Assembly (NCBI RefSeq): GCF_008801405.1
Contig: NZ_VZPV01000001.1
Span: 3,410,001-3,474,000 of the forward strand
Source: Ralstonia insidiosa
GTDB lineage: Bacteria; Pseudomonadota; Gammaproteobacteria; Burkholderiales; Burkholderiaceae
Reading direction: 5' to 3'
DNA length: 64,000 nt
A program made the position numbers and the translations under genes. The notes under the pieces were generated by a model, which was not told the origin of the DNA, ran no database searches, and saw only the letters and a list, made by a program, of their open reading frames with translations. Each line of letters begins with the position of its first letter. Positions within the stretch are counted from its first letter, which is position 1. Shown here in pieces: positions 56,119 through 64,000 of this stretch.

Positions 56119-57842
56119 TACTGCGCGAGACGCGCCTTCAGCGTGGCCAGCACATCGGCCGGTGCCACGGCGGTGGCAGCTTCGTCGCGGCGGCCCTGGA
56201 ATTCCAGCTTGCCTTCCTTCAGGCCGCGGTCGCCCACCACCACGCGGAACGGCACGCCGATCAGTTCCCAGTCGGCGAACATCGCGCCTGGGCGCTCGCC
56301 GCGGTCATCCAGCATCACGTCGATACCGGCAGCGACCAGCTCGGCGTGCAGGCGATCGGCTTCTTCGCGCACGGCGTCGGAGCGGTCATAGCCCACCGGG
56401 CAGATCACCACCTGGAACGGCGCGATCGACGCCGGCCAGATGATCCCGCGTGCATCGTAGTTCTGCTCGATGGCCGCACCCAGAATCCGCGTGATGCCGA
56501 TGCCGTAGCAACCCATCACCATCGGCTGGGTCTTGCCGTTTTCGTCGAGGAACGTGGCGTTCATCGCTTCAGAGTAGCGCGTGCCCAGCATGAAGACGTG
56601 GCCGACTTCGATGCCGCGGCAGATCGCCAGCGTACCCTTGCCGTCCGGCGAGGCGTCGCCTTCCACCACGTTGCGCAGGTCATGGACTTCAGGCTCGGGC
56701 AAGTCACGGCCCCAGTTGGCGCCGGTGAAGTGGTAGTCCTCTTCGTTGGCGCCGATGACGAAATCGCTCATGGCCGCCGCCGTGCGGTCAGCCACGACCT
56801 TGACCGGCAGCTTCATGCCGATCGGGCCCAGGTAGCCGGGGCGCGTGCCGAACGCACGCAGGATTTCGCCTTCGGTGGCGAAGCGGAAATCAGCCAGCCC
56901 AGGCACCTTCGATGCCTTGACCTCGTTGAGTTCATGATCGCCACGCAGCAGCAGCAACCAGATCTGGGGCTCGCCGCCCTCGACTTCCGTCGCCAGCACG
57001 ATGGACTTGATCGTGCGCTGCAGCGGAATGCCCAGTTGCTCAGCCACGGCCTCGCACTTGGCACGGCCCGGCGTGTGCGTCTTGGTGAGCGCCTCGGCTG
57101 CCGCACCACGCGGCGCAGCCGGTGCCAGGGCTTCAGCGGCCTCGATGTTGGCGGCGTAATCCGAATTCGGGCAGTAGACGATGGCGTCTTCGCCCGTATC
57201 GGCAATCACGTGGAATTCATGCGAGCCCGACCCGCCGATGGCACCGTTGTCGGCCGCCACCGCGCGGAACTGCAGGCCGAAGCGCTGGAAGATGCGCGTG
57301 TAGGCGTCGTACATCTTCTGGTACGAGACCTTCAGGGCTTCCGCATCGCGGTCGAAGGAGTACGCGTCCTTCATGGTGAATTCGCGGCCGCGCATGATGC
57401 CGAAGCGCGGACGGCGCTCGTCGCGGAACTTGGTCTGGATCTGGTAGAAGTTGATCGGCAGCTGCTTGTACGAGCGGATTTCGGTGCGGGCGATGTCGGT
57501 CACCACCTCTTCCGAGGTCGGCTGCACGACGAAGTCGCGCGCGTGGCGATCCTTGAAGCGCAGCAGTTCGTCACCCATCTTGTCCCAGCGACCGGTCTCC
57601 TGCCACAGCTCACCCGGCTGGACCACTGGCATCAGCACTTCCACCGCGCCGGCGGCGTTCATTTCCTCGCGGACGATCTGCTCGACCTTGCGGATCACGC
57701 GCAGACCCACGGGCATGTACGTATAGAGGCCCGCGCCGAGCTTCTTGATCATGCCGGCACGCATCATCAACTTGTGCGACACGATCTCCGCGTCGGCGGG
57801 CGCTTCCTTGAGCGTGGAAATGAAGAACTGGGACGCTTTCAT
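56118..57842 (-). CDS. proS: prolyl-tRNA synthetase
   Basis: 574-residue class II synthetase of the bacterial type with an inserted editing domain. It starts MKASQFFISTLKEAPADAE as in E. coli (572 residues). Motif 2 text FRDERRPRFGIMRGREFTMK, the editing insert around residues 225-400, and motif 3 YGIGITRILGAAIEQN are in order. An upstream in-frame stretch of 18 codons is excluded by family alignment. It is divergent from rppH across 229 bases. Its cognate tRNA-Pro(CGG) is encoded near the right end of the window, though not linked. Confidence 0.97.
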   Translation of the reverse strand: MKASQFFISTLKEAPADAEIVSHKLMMRAGMIKKLGAGLYTYMPVGLRVIRKVEQIVREEMNAAGAVEVLMPVVQPGELWQETGRWDKMGDELLRFKDRHARDFVVQPTSEEVVTDIARTEIRSYKQLPINFYQIQTKFRDERRPRFGIMRGREFTMKDAYSFDRDAEALKVSYQKMYDAYTRIFQRFGLQFRAVAADNGAIGGSGSHEFHVIADTGEDAIVYCPNSDYAANIEAAEALAPAAPRGAAAEALTKTHTPGRAKCEAVAEQLGIPLQRTIKSIVLATEVEGGEPQIWLLLLRGDHELNEVKASKVPGLADFRFATEGEILRAFGTRPGYLGPIGMKLPVKVVADRTAAAMSDFVIGANEEDYHFTGANWGRDLPEPEVHDLRNVVEGDASPDGKGTLAICRGIEVGHVFMLGTRYSEAMNATFLDENGKTQPMVMGCYGIGITRILGAAIEQNYDARGIIWPASIAPFQVVICPVGYDRSDAVREEADRLHAELVAAGIDVMLDDRGERPGAMFADWELIGVPFRVVVGDRGLKEGKLEFQGRRDEAATAVAPADVLATLKARLAQ

Positions 57843-58033
57843 GCGACTGACAATAAGGGATGGCGCGGCCATGCAAAGCCGCGAGGACAAGGGCAAAAGC
57901 CACCGGAATCAAGGGATACGGCGAGACGCCAGGCGCACATCTGAGCGCGAGGCGCTCCTCCCCCAGGAGGCGCGAGTGAGCGGCAACATTGCGGCATCCG
58001 GCCATCAGGACACAGAAGGACGATGCACCGCTC

Positions 58034-58039
58034 TATAAT
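58034..58039 (+). promoter_or_regulatory. candidate -10 element TATAAT for rppH
   Basis: TATAAT in the context GCTCTATAATC lies 33 bases before the rppH ATG. The same GCTCTATAATC context occurs upstream of ispB. No good -35 hexamer is seen at 16-18 bases, so other factors or an extended contact may help. Confidence 0.5.
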
Positions 58040-58071
58040 CGGCGTAATTCTAAAGTATTCGAGGTGCAGTC

Positions 58072-58782
58072 ATGCTCGATCGTGAAGGCTTCCGCCCGAA
58101 CGTCGGCATCATCCTCATCAACGCAAGAAACGAGGTGTTCTGGGGCAAGCGCATTGGCGAGCACTCCTGGCAGTTTCCACAAGGCGGCATCAAGTACGGT
58201 GAGACACCCGAACAAGCGATGTTCCGCGAACTGCACGAAGAAGTCGGCCTGTTGCCAGAACACGTCCGGATCGTCGGTCGCACGCGCGACTGGCTGCGGT
58301 ATGAGGTGCCGGACAAGTTCATCCGCCGCGAGATTCGCGGCCACTACCGGGGCCAGAAACAGATCTGGTTCCTGCTGCGCATGGTCGGTCGCGACTGCGA
58401 TATCCAGCTGCGCGCCACCGAGCATCCGGAGTTCGATGCCTGGCGGTGGAGCCAGTACTGGGTGCCGCTGGAAGCCGTGATCGAGTTCAAGCGCGAGGTG
58501 TATCAGCTGGCGCTGTCGGAGCTTTCCCGCTTCGTGCAGCGGCAGACTCGTGCGCCGCTGTCTCCGTATGGACGCGGCGGGCAGCACCGCGACCACCGGG
58601 CAGACAATCGCAGCAGTAACGAAGGCCGCGACAACCGCCCCGGCGGCCAGAACGCGCGCGGCCCACGCCCTCAAGCGGTGATGACGGTCACCACCACGAC
58701 GGTCATCGTCGAGACGGTGACGACGTCGGAACCAGCCTCATCCTCCAACCCTGACGACACACGTCCCAAGGACAACTCGTGA
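58072..58782 (+). CDS. rppH: RNA pyrophosphohydrolase
   Basis: 236-residue Nudix hydrolase that converts 5'-triphosphate or diphosphate RNA to monophosphate and so triggers RNase E decay. MLDREGFRPNVGIILIN is the canonical N-terminus and the Nudix box runs from about residue 38 to 60 (GGIKYGETPEQAMFRELHEE). The catalytic core ends about residue 160; the remaining 75 residues are a disordered, Arg/Asn/Gly- then Thr/Val-rich tail absent from E. coli RppH (176 residues) but common in Burkholderiales. The stop overlaps the next gene's GTG (GTGA). Confidence 0.95.
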   Translation: MLDREGFRPNVGIILINARNEVFWGKRIGEHSWQFPQGGIKYGETPEQAMFRELHEEVGLLPEHVRIVGRTRDWLRYEVPDKFIRREIRGHYRGQKQIWFLLRMVGRDCDIQLRATEHPEFDAWRWSQYWVPLEAVIEFKREVYQLALSELSRFVQRQTRAPLSPYGRGGQHRDHRADNRSSNEGRDNRPGGQNARGPRPQAVMTVTTTTVIVETVTTSEPASSSNPDDTRPKDNS

Positions 58783-59420
58783 ATGTGAAGACGACGACAC
58801 GTGGAGCGCGCCGCGCTCTCGTGCCGCTCGCGCTGGCGACTGCGCTGGCGCTGACGGCATGCGGCCACGCCCCCACCGGCAACATCGAAGACAAGCTGTT
58901 GATGGACCCGTTCAACGACAAGCCCTTCAAGGAAGATGCCGTCACCTTCCCGGCCCCGCCGGTCGATCGTGATGCCGTGCCGTTCGATGTGGGTGGCCGC
59001 AATGATTCGCCGCTGCGCTTTGCCATCGATCCGAAGTCGGTGTCGATTGGCACGGACAACGTGGTGCGCTACACCGTGCTGATCACCAGCAAGACCGGCG
59101 CGCGCAACGTCAACTACGAAGGCCTGCGCTGCGACACCGCCGAGCGCCGCATCTACGCCACGCTGCGCAACGACACCAACCAGTGGATCGGCAACCGCGC
59201 CGTCGACATGAACGAAACCGCGAATGCGGAATCCGCCAGCATGAACGCGTACAAGCCTGCCACCGACTGGCAGCGCGTGGGCAACGGCGGCCCGACGGAC
59301 TACGCCTCGGCGCTGATGCGCACGTACTTCTGTGACGTACGGTCGGTAGCCGGGGACGGAAAACCCGCGACGCTGGTGCGCCGGCTGAAGGATTCGGGAA
59401 GAGGGTTCACCGGGCCGTAA
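58779..59420 (+). CDS. CNP1-like family lipoprotein
   Basis: 213-residue exported protein with signal peptide LVPLALATALALTAC (lipobox, Cys about 28). The mature domain fits the CNP1-like family: PFDVGGRNDSPLRFAIDP, VNYEGLRCDTAERRIYATLR and a closing MRTYFCDV, with two cysteines likely to form a disulfide. Function is unknown; the family name comes from a Neisseria cryptic protein. The start overlaps the rppH stop by four bases, implying coupling to RNA-decay gene expression. Confidence 0.85.
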   Translation: MNVKTTTRGARRALVPLALATALALTACGHAPTGNIEDKLLMDPFNDKPFKEDAVTFPAPPVDRDAVPFDVGGRNDSPLRFAIDPKSVSIGTDNVVRYTVLITSKTGARNVNYEGLRCDTAERRIYATLRNDTNQWIGNRAVDMNETANAESASMNAYKPATDWQRVGNGGPTDYASALMRTYFCDVRSVAGDGKPATLVRRLKDSGRGFTGP

Positions 59421-59440
59421 GAGATAACGGCTTGATCTGA

Positions 59441-59476
59441 GGGGATGACCGTTGGGTTCATCCCCTTATTTTTTGC
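59441..59476 (+). terminator. terminator after CNP1-like gene
   Basis: AGGGGATGA (59441-59449) pairs with TCATCCCCT (59459-59467) around a nine-base loop, followed by TATTTTTT. Confidence 0.92.
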
Positions 59477-59512
59477 TGTTGCTCGTTGAGCCCTGGTAGC
59501 TCACATCGGCGA

Positions 59513-60637
59513 TCAGAGCAGTACTAGGTTGTCCCGGTGCACCAGCTCAGCAGCGCTGACGTAGCCCAGCACCGCCTCGATCTCCGACGATGCCTTGCGC
59601 GCAATCAGCCGCGCCTCGGCCGACGAGTAGTTCGTCAGCCCCCGCGCCACCTCGCGTCCGGCGGCATCCACGCAGGAGATCACCTCCCCGCGCGCGAACT
59701 CGCCCTGCACTTCGGTCACGCCGATCGGCAGCAACGACTTGCCGCCCGCGGTGAGCTTGTCCACCGCACCGGCGTCCAGCACCACGCGACCACGCAATTG
59801 CAGATGGTCGATCATCCACTGTTTGCGAGCCGCCATGCGCCCGGTCTGCGCGCGCAGTTGCGTGCCAATGGCCTCGCCATTCGCCAGCCGCGCGAGCACG
59901 TCGGCCTCACGCCCCGAAGCGATGATGGTGTGCGCCCCCGATTTGGCCGCACGCTTGGCCGCCAGGATCTTGGTCAGCATGCCGCCCTTGCCGATGCTGG
60001 AACCTGCCCCACCGGCCATCTGTTCCAGATCGGGCATGCCGGCTTGTGCCTCATCGACGAAGCGCGCATCCGGGTCCTTGCGCGGGTCAGCGGTGTACAG
60101 GCCGCGCTGGTCCGTCAGGATGATCAGCGCATCGCCTTCGATCAGGTTGGTGACGAGCGCACCCAGCGTGTCGTTGTCGCCGAACTTGATTTCGTCGGTG
60201 ACGACCGTGTCGTTCTCGTTGATGATCGGCACCACGCCCAGGCTCAACAGCGTGAGCAGCGTGGAACGCGCATTAAGGTAGCGCTCGCGGTCCGCCAAGT
60301 CGCCATGCGTGAGCAGCACCTGCGCCGTGCGGATGCCGTGCCGCGCGAACTCGGATTCATACACCTGCGCCAGCCCCATCTGTCCGACGGCAGCGGCGGC
60401 CTGCAGCTCATGGATTTCCTTCGGGCGCTTGGTCCAGCCCAAACGCTGCATGCCCTCGGCGATGGCGCCGGAGCTCACCAGCACTACCTCCTTGCCGGCC
60501 GCACGCAGCGCCGCGATCTGCGCGGCCCAGCGGGCGATGGCCGCCTGGTCCAGACCGCGACCATCGTTGGTAACCAGGCTGGAACCAACCTTGACGACAA
60601 GGCGGCGCGCATCGGCAATCAGCGAACGCAGGGCCAT
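59513..60637 (-). CDS. proB: glutamate 5-kinase
   Basis: 374-residue first enzyme of proline synthesis, phosphorylating glutamate; it is feedback-inhibited by proline. The amino-acid-kinase domain begins RRLVVKVGSSLVTNDG and includes VPIINENDTVVTDEIKFGDN and GSSIGKGGMLTKILAAK. A PUA domain occupies the C-terminal 95 residues (RGVIS-like EVISCVDAAGREVARGLTNY). It follows obgE by 38 bases on the same strand. Length is normal. Confidence 0.96.
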   Translation of the reverse strand: MALRSLIADARRLVVKVGSSLVTNDGRGLDQAAIARWAAQIAALRAAGKEVVLVSSGAIAEGMQRLGWTKRPKEIHELQAAAAVGQMGLAQVYESEFARHGIRTAQVLLTHGDLADRERYLNARSTLLTLLSLGVVPIINENDTVVTDEIKFGDNDTLGALVTNLIEGDALIILTDQRGLYTADPRKDPDARFVDEAQAGMPDLEQMAGGAGSSIGKGGMLTKILAAKRAAKSGAHTIIASGREADVLARLANGEAIGTQLRAQTGRMAARKQWMIDHLQLRGRVVLDAGAVDKLTAGGKSLLPIGVTEVQGEFARGEVISCVDAAGREVARGLTNYSSAEARLIARKASSEIEAVLGYVSAAELVHRDNLVLL

Positions 60638-60675
60638 GGTGGGCGTGTCTCCGAAGGATGTTGGTGTTGTGTGTT

Positions 60676-61785
60676 TTATGCGTTGGCGCTGCCGTCGCCG
60701 CTGTCGTGACTGACGTTGTGCAGCGACGGGTCCAGCCGTTGGTCAGGTGCAGCCGCTGCGGCGTCCTCTTCGGCACGCAGCTCGTCGAGGTACTCCTGAA
60801 TGGCGTGGACCAGCGCCTGCGTGCCGTCGTGCGTCAGCGCAGAAATGCGGTGCACCGGGCCCTTCCACTTGAAGCGCTTGACGAAGTCCTTCACGCGGGC
60901 TTCGCGTTCGTCCTCGGGCACCATGTCGAGCTTGTTGAGCACCAGCCAGCGCGGCTTGTCGAACAACTCGGCATCGTACTTCTTCAACTCGCCGACGATG
61001 GCCTTGGCTTCAGCTACCGGGTCGACTGCCTCGTCGAACGGGGCAAGGTCCACCACGTGCAGCAGCACGCGCGTGCGTTGCAGGTGTCGCAGGAACTGGT
61101 GACCCAGGCCCGCACCTTCGGCAGCGCCTTCGATCAGGCCAGGAATGTCGGCCACCACGAACGACTTCGATGGGCCCGTGCGCACCACACCCAGGTTCGG
61201 GTGCAGCGTCGTGAACGGGTAGTCGGCAATCTTGGGGCGCGCGTTGGAGATGGCCGTGATCAGCGTCGACTTGCCGGCATTGGGCATGCCGAGCAGGCCC
61301 ACATCGGCCAGCACCTTCAGCTCCAGGCGCAGGTTGCGGCGCTCGCCGGCCTTGCCGTCGGTCTTCTGGCGCGGCGCGCGGTTGGTACTCGACTTGAAGT
61401 GGATGTTGCCCCAGCCGCCCTCGCCGCCCTGCGCCAGGCACAGGCGCTGGCCATCGAGCGTCAGGTCAGCGATCAGCTCTTCCGTGTCGGCGTCATAGAT
61501 GGCGGTACCGACCGGCATGCGCAGGGTGATGTCTTCACCGGCAGCGCCATAGCAATCCGCACCGCGGCCGTTTTCGCCGTTGCGCGCGAGGTGCTTCTTG
61601 GCAAAGCGGTAGTCGATCAGCGTGTTGATGTTGCGATCAGCGACCGCCCACACGCTGCCGCCACGCCCGCCGTCGCCGCCGTCCGGGCCGCCGAACGGGA
61701 CGAATTTCTCGCGGCGCATCGAGGCGCTACCGTTGCCGCCATCACCAGCGATCACTTCAATCCGGGCTTCGTCGATGAACTTCAT
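60676..61785 (-). CDS. obgE: ribosome-associated GTPase Obg
   Basis: 369-residue GTPase acting in 50S subunit assembly and stress responses. The Gly-rich OBG fold begins MKFIDEARIEVIAGDGGNGS and covers about 1-160. The G-domain P-loop GMPNAGKSTLITAISN lies about residue 166, with DIPGLIEGAAEGAGLG as switch II and LNKLDMVPE as the guanine motif. A short acidic Asp/Ala-rich tail ends the protein. It is separated from rpmA by 196 bases that hold a terminator and an inverted repeat, so may have its own promoter. Confidence 0.97.
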   Translation of the reverse strand: MKFIDEARIEVIAGDGGNGSASMRREKFVPFGGPDGGDGGRGGSVWAVADRNINTLIDYRFAKKHLARNGENGRGADCYGAAGEDITLRMPVGTAIYDADTEELIADLTLDGQRLCLAQGGEGGWGNIHFKSSTNRAPRQKTDGKAGERRNLRLELKVLADVGLLGMPNAGKSTLITAISNARPKIADYPFTTLHPNLGVVRTGPSKSFVVADIPGLIEGAAEGAGLGHQFLRHLQRTRVLLHVVDLAPFDEAVDPVAEAKAIVGELKKYDAELFDKPRWLVLNKLDMVPEDEREARVKDFVKRFKWKGPVHRISALTHDGTQALVHAIQEYLDELRAEEDAAAAAPDQRLDPSLHNVSHDSGDGSANA

Positions 61786-61849
61786 GGAGGTCTCCGCCCG
61801 TGCGACGTGCGCACGGCAGGTAAAAAAGAATCGGCGTCACAAGCGCCAT

Positions 61850-61926
61850 CGCTAACAAAACGCGGCTGGAATAACACGCCAGGGACCAGCGTAGCGCCCA
61901 GGATCAGGCGTCGCGTTTTGTTAGCG
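61850..61926. repeat. 15-bp inverted repeat, second GCTAACAAAAC element
   Basis: CGCTAACAAAACGCG (61850-61864) is the exact reverse complement of 61912-61926, separated by 47 bases. It carries the same CGCTAACAAAAC arm as the element at 17995-18096, though the core sequences differ. It lies between the rplU-rpmA terminator and obgE, and would be in the obgE leader if transcription starts upstream. Confidence 0.8.
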
Positions 61927-61933
61927 GCCAGAA

Positions 61934-61961
61934 ACGAAAAAGCCCCGCACGGGTGCGGGGC
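61934..61961 (-). terminator. terminator of the rplU-rpmA operon
   Basis: GCCCCGCA (61942-61949) pairs with TGCGGGGC (61954-61961) around CGGG. Read leftward it is followed by TTTTTCG. It lies just past the rpmA stop. Confidence 0.9.
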
Positions 61962-61981
61962 CTTTGCACTACAAGGCTGAA

Positions 61982-62242
61982 TCAGGCCGCCGGAACAACG
62001 TCGACGAACTGCTTCTTGCCTTCGCCGCGGTTGGCGAACTTCACGTGGCCATCGACCAGCGCGAAGAGGGTGTGGTCCTTGCCCATGCCGACGTTCACAC
62101 CAGCGTGGGTGCGGGTGCCGCGTTGGCGAATGATGATGCCGCCAGCATTGATTGCTTGGCCGCCATACACCTTAACGCCCAGGCGCTTCGACTCGGAATC
62201 GCGGCCGTTCCGTGTGGAACCGCCGCCTTTTTTCTGTGCCAT
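61982..62242 (-). CDS. rpmA: 50S ribosomal protein L27
   Basis: 86-residue L27, located at the peptidyl-transferase centre. The N-terminus MAQKKGGGSTRNGRDSESKR and GGQAINAGGIIIRQRGTRTH are the family signature. There is no cleavable N-terminal extension of the Firmicutes type. It is 37 bases downstream of rplU. Confidence 0.98.
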   Translation of the reverse strand: MAQKKGGGSTRNGRDSESKRLGVKVYGGQAINAGGIIIRQRGTRTHAGVNVGMGKDHTLFALVDGHVKFANRGEGKKQFVDVVPAA

Positions 62243-62279
62243 GACTGAACTCCTATCCGGTTACGTAGACGATGCAGCC

Positions 62280-62591
62280 TTAGGCCACGATCGAGTCGAT
62301 ACGCAACTCGGTGTAATTTTGACGATGCCCTTGGCGCTTTTGATAGTGCTTACGACGGCGCATCTTGAAGATGTGCACTTTGTCGTGACGACCGTGGGAG
62401 ATGACGGTGGCTTTGACGGCAGCACCGCTCACCAGAGGCGCACCAACCTTGAGTTGGTCGCCAGCGCCCACTGCGAGCACCTGGTCAAGCGTGATTTCTG
62501 CGCCAACGTCCGCCGGTATCTGTTCTACTTTAAGTTTTTCGCCAGCAGCAACCTTGTATTGCTTACCGCCGGTTTTTACGACCGCGTACAT
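62280..62591 (-). CDS. rplU: 50S ribosomal protein L21
   Basis: 103-residue L21, which binds 23S rRNA. It begins MYAVVKTGGKQYKVAAGEKL and has the signature KMRRRKHYQKRQGHRQNYTE near residue 75. The ATG at 62591 was chosen over a longer open frame by family length (103 in E. coli). It is the first gene of the rplU-rpmA operon and divergent from ispB. Confidence 0.98.
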   Translation of the reverse strand: MYAVVKTGGKQYKVAAGEKLKVEQIPADVGAEITLDQVLAVGAGDQLKVGAPLVSGAAVKATVISHGRHDKVHIFKMRRRKHYQKRQGHRQNYTELRIDSIVA

Positions 62592-62803
62592 TGTCGGACC
62601 TCGATAAAAGAACGTTAATTCTTGAACTAAACGTGACTCTTGCGCCGCTTGCAACCCGCCTGCGCGGAAAGCGGACACAGAGAACTCGCAACTATACAAG
62701 AAAAACCCAAGCAAATCAAAGACTAATCGCGTGTTGCCCGCGCAACGGCCTGCCACGCCGCTTGGCTGTGGCCGCACTGCCGGGGCAAGTCACCTGCTTG
62801 CTC

Positions 62804-62809
62804 TATAAT
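62804..62809 (+). promoter_or_regulatory. candidate -10 element TATAAT for ispB
   Basis: TATAAT in GCTCTATAATC lies 74 bases before the chosen ispB TTG. Transcription would begin near 62816, which leaves no room for a ribosome-binding site before an alternative TTG at 62820. No clear -35 is seen. Confidence 0.5.
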
Positions 62810-62882
62810 CTCGCGGTTTTTGCGCTGCATCGAACGCGCGCAAGCCAATCATCCGTCACACCGCCTTCCGCCGGAATTCGCC

Positions 62883-63860
62883 TTGACCCAGACCTCCGCC
62901 TCCGTCCTGCTCGCCCCTGTCGCTGAAGACATGCGCGCCGTCGATGCCGTGATCCGCCGCCGCCTGGGCTCCGAGGTGGTGCTGATCAACCAGATTGGCG
63001 AGTACATCATCAGCGCCGGCGGCAAGCGCCTGCGCCCGGTGATCCTGCTGCTGGTGGCCAATGCGCTGGGTTACAAGGGCGAGCATCACCACGAGTTAGC
63101 CGCGGTGGTCGAGTTCATCCACACCGCCACGCTGCTGCACGACGACGTGGTCGACGAATCCGACCTGCGCCGCGGCCGCAAGACCGCCAACGCCGTGTTC
63201 GGCAACGCGGCCAGCGTGCTGGTGGGCGACTTCCTGTACTCGCGCGCCTTCCAGATGATGGTGCAGGCCAACAGCATGCGCATCATGCAGATCCTGGCCG
63301 ACGCGACCAACATCATTTCCGAAGGCGAGGTCCTGCAGTTGCTGAACATGCACGACCCCGACGTGACGGAAGACCGCTACCTGCAGGTGATCCGCTACAA
63401 GACCGCCAAGCTGTTCGAGGCCGCCGCGCAGATCGGCGCAGTGCTCTCAGGCGCGGATGCCGCCACCGAAGAGGCCGCCGCTGAATACGGCCGCCGCATC
63501 GGCACCGCCTTCCAGATCGTCGATGACCTGCTCGACTACACCGCCACCGCCGACCAGATGGGCAAGAACGCCGGAGATGATTTGCGCGAAGGCAAGCCGA
63601 CGCTGCCGCTCATCTATCTGCTACGCAACGGCACGGAAGAGCAACGCGCCCTGGCGCGTCAGGCGATCGAGCAAGGCGGCACCGAGCATTTCGACGCAAT
63701 CTTCGCCGCTATCCAGGCTTCCGGCGCGCTGGAATACACGCGCCAAGCCGCTGAACGCGAAGCCGCAGCTGCAGAAACCGCAGCAAATGCATTACCCCCT
63801 TCCCTTTTCCGCCAGACGCTGATAGACTTGTGTGCTTTCTCGCTGCAACGTCAGTCCTGA
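62883..63860 (+). CDS. ispB: octaprenyl-diphosphate synthase
   Basis: 325-residue trans-polyprenyl synthase that makes the ubiquinone side chain. The first Asp-rich motif is LLHDDVVDESDLRRGR and the second QIVDDLLDYTATADQMG; GGKRLRPVILLL and GEVLQLLNMHDPD are also typical. The length equals E. coli IspB (323) if the TTG at 62883 is used (MTQTSASVLLAPVAED). GGA lies nine bases upstream. A TTG at 62820 would add 21 residues and seems too close to the predicted transcription start. It works with UbiC in ubiquinone synthesis. tRNA-Pro follows. Confidence 0.94.
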   Translation: MTQTSASVLLAPVAEDMRAVDAVIRRRLGSEVVLINQIGEYIISAGGKRLRPVILLLVANALGYKGEHHHELAAVVEFIHTATLLHDDVVDESDLRRGRKTANAVFGNAASVLVGDFLYSRAFQMMVQANSMRIMQILADATNIISEGEVLQLLNMHDPDVTEDRYLQVIRYKTAKLFEAAAQIGAVLSGADAATEEAAAEYGRRIGTAFQIVDDLLDYTATADQMGKNAGDDLREGKPTLPLIYLLRNGTEEQRALARQAIEQGGTEHFDAIFAAIQASGALEYTRQAAEREAAAAETAANALPPSLFRQTLIDLCAFSLQRQS

Positions 63861-63886
63861 CCAGTACGAGAACTACGAAGAAGCAT

Positions 63887-63963
63887 CGGGGTGTAGCTTA
63901 GCCTGGTAGAGCGCTACGTTCGGGACGTAGAGGCCGGAGGTTCGAATCCTCTCACCCCGACCA
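63887..63963 (+). tRNA. tRNA-Pro, anticodon CGG
   Basis: 77-base cloverleaf with encoded CCA. The acceptor stem CGGGGTG pairs with CACCCCG, the D-loop contains AGCCTGGTA, the anticodon stem CTACG/CGTAG encloses TTCGGGA with anticodon CGG at 63921-63923, and the T-loop is TTCGAAT. It decodes CCG, a frequent Pro codon in this GC-rich genome. It lies 26 bases downstream of ispB; no attachment-site duplication is seen in the 37 bases that remain. Confidence 0.97.
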
Positions 63964-64000
63964 GAAATTCCCTTGTCGATCAAGGACATCAAGCCCAGCA

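Noticed and set aside
63887..64000. tRNA-Pro as an integration site of a genomic island
   Set aside because: Only 37 bases follow the tRNA in the window; there is no integrase and no duplicated tRNA 3' end visible.

Overview
The window is a GC-rich chromosomal segment of a betaproteobacterium of the Burkholderiales, most probably Ralstonia (R. pickettii/R. insidiosa-like rather than a plant pathogen). This is inferred from the gene content and gene order I recognise (accB-accC-prmA-zinc-ribbon protein-tpx, ffh divergent from ypjD, rplU-rpmA-obgE-proB, pilS-pilR, a Lys/Ala histone H1-like protein, a long NrdA). No search was run. Almost everything reads as a stable core chromosome. There is no prophage, integrase, complete insertion sequence or CRISPR array.

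Layout. 1-20.1 kb is housekeeping: thiL (5'-truncated by the window edge), pgpA, pncC, a tiny charged protein, pyrF, corA, then a leftward block of mtgA, aroE, a TonB-like protein and an RNase II-family enzyme, then ubiC, a YqiA-type esterase and mpl. A rightward run follows: an uncharacterised protein, a TlpA-like thioredoxin, aroQ, accB, accC, prmA, a zinc-ribbon/DUF3426 membrane protein, tpx, a PfkB-family kinase and a glycine-zipper lipoprotein. 20.1-25.5 kb is more idiosyncratic: a histone H1-like gene made of 48-bp repeats, a 1.77-kb divergent intergenic region containing a CpG/CGCG-dense island, two paralogous Gly/Thr/Ser-rich repeat lipoproteins and a DUF2147 protein. 25.6-36 kb holds accessory genes: a chemoreceptor, an orphan protein, an RhtA-like exporter, a DUF2817 peptidase-like protein, a GntP permease, a DUF1090 protein, an atypical response regulator, two small exported proteins and a frameshifted beta-barrel porin. 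36-37 kb is AT-richer and non-coding, with three leftward terminators and a short direct-repeat array resembling an IS21-family end. nrdB and nrdA follow, with tandem NrdR-like boxes upstream of nrdA.

42-46.5 kb is an exported phospho-ester module: a phosphodiesterase-like lipoprotein with a LamG-like end, a Pro-rich mini-lipoprotein and a Tat-exported phospholipase C. 46.5-64 kb returns to core functions: ampD, pilR, pilS, a PP0621-like protein, ypjD, ffh, a hypoxanthine-type phosphoribosyltransferase, a 2OG-Fe(II) oxygenase, a lytic transglycosylase, proS, rppH, a CNP1-like lipoprotein, proB, obgE, rpmA, rplU, ispB and tRNA-Pro(CGG).

How they fit together. Several neighbours share a pathway: accB/accC start fatty-acid synthesis; nrdA/nrdB make dNTPs under probable NrdR control; pilS/pilR form a two-component system acting with sigma-54; mtgA, mpl, ampD and the lytic transglycosylase serve peptidoglycan synthesis and recycling; rplU and rpmA are adjacent 50S proteins beside the ribosome-assembly GTPase ObgE. 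The points most worth a second look are the CpG island upstream of the H1-like gene, two copies of an inverted-repeat element sharing GCTAACAAAAC, the broken porin, the probable small-RNA region downstream of nrdB, and the pair of repeat lipoproteins.
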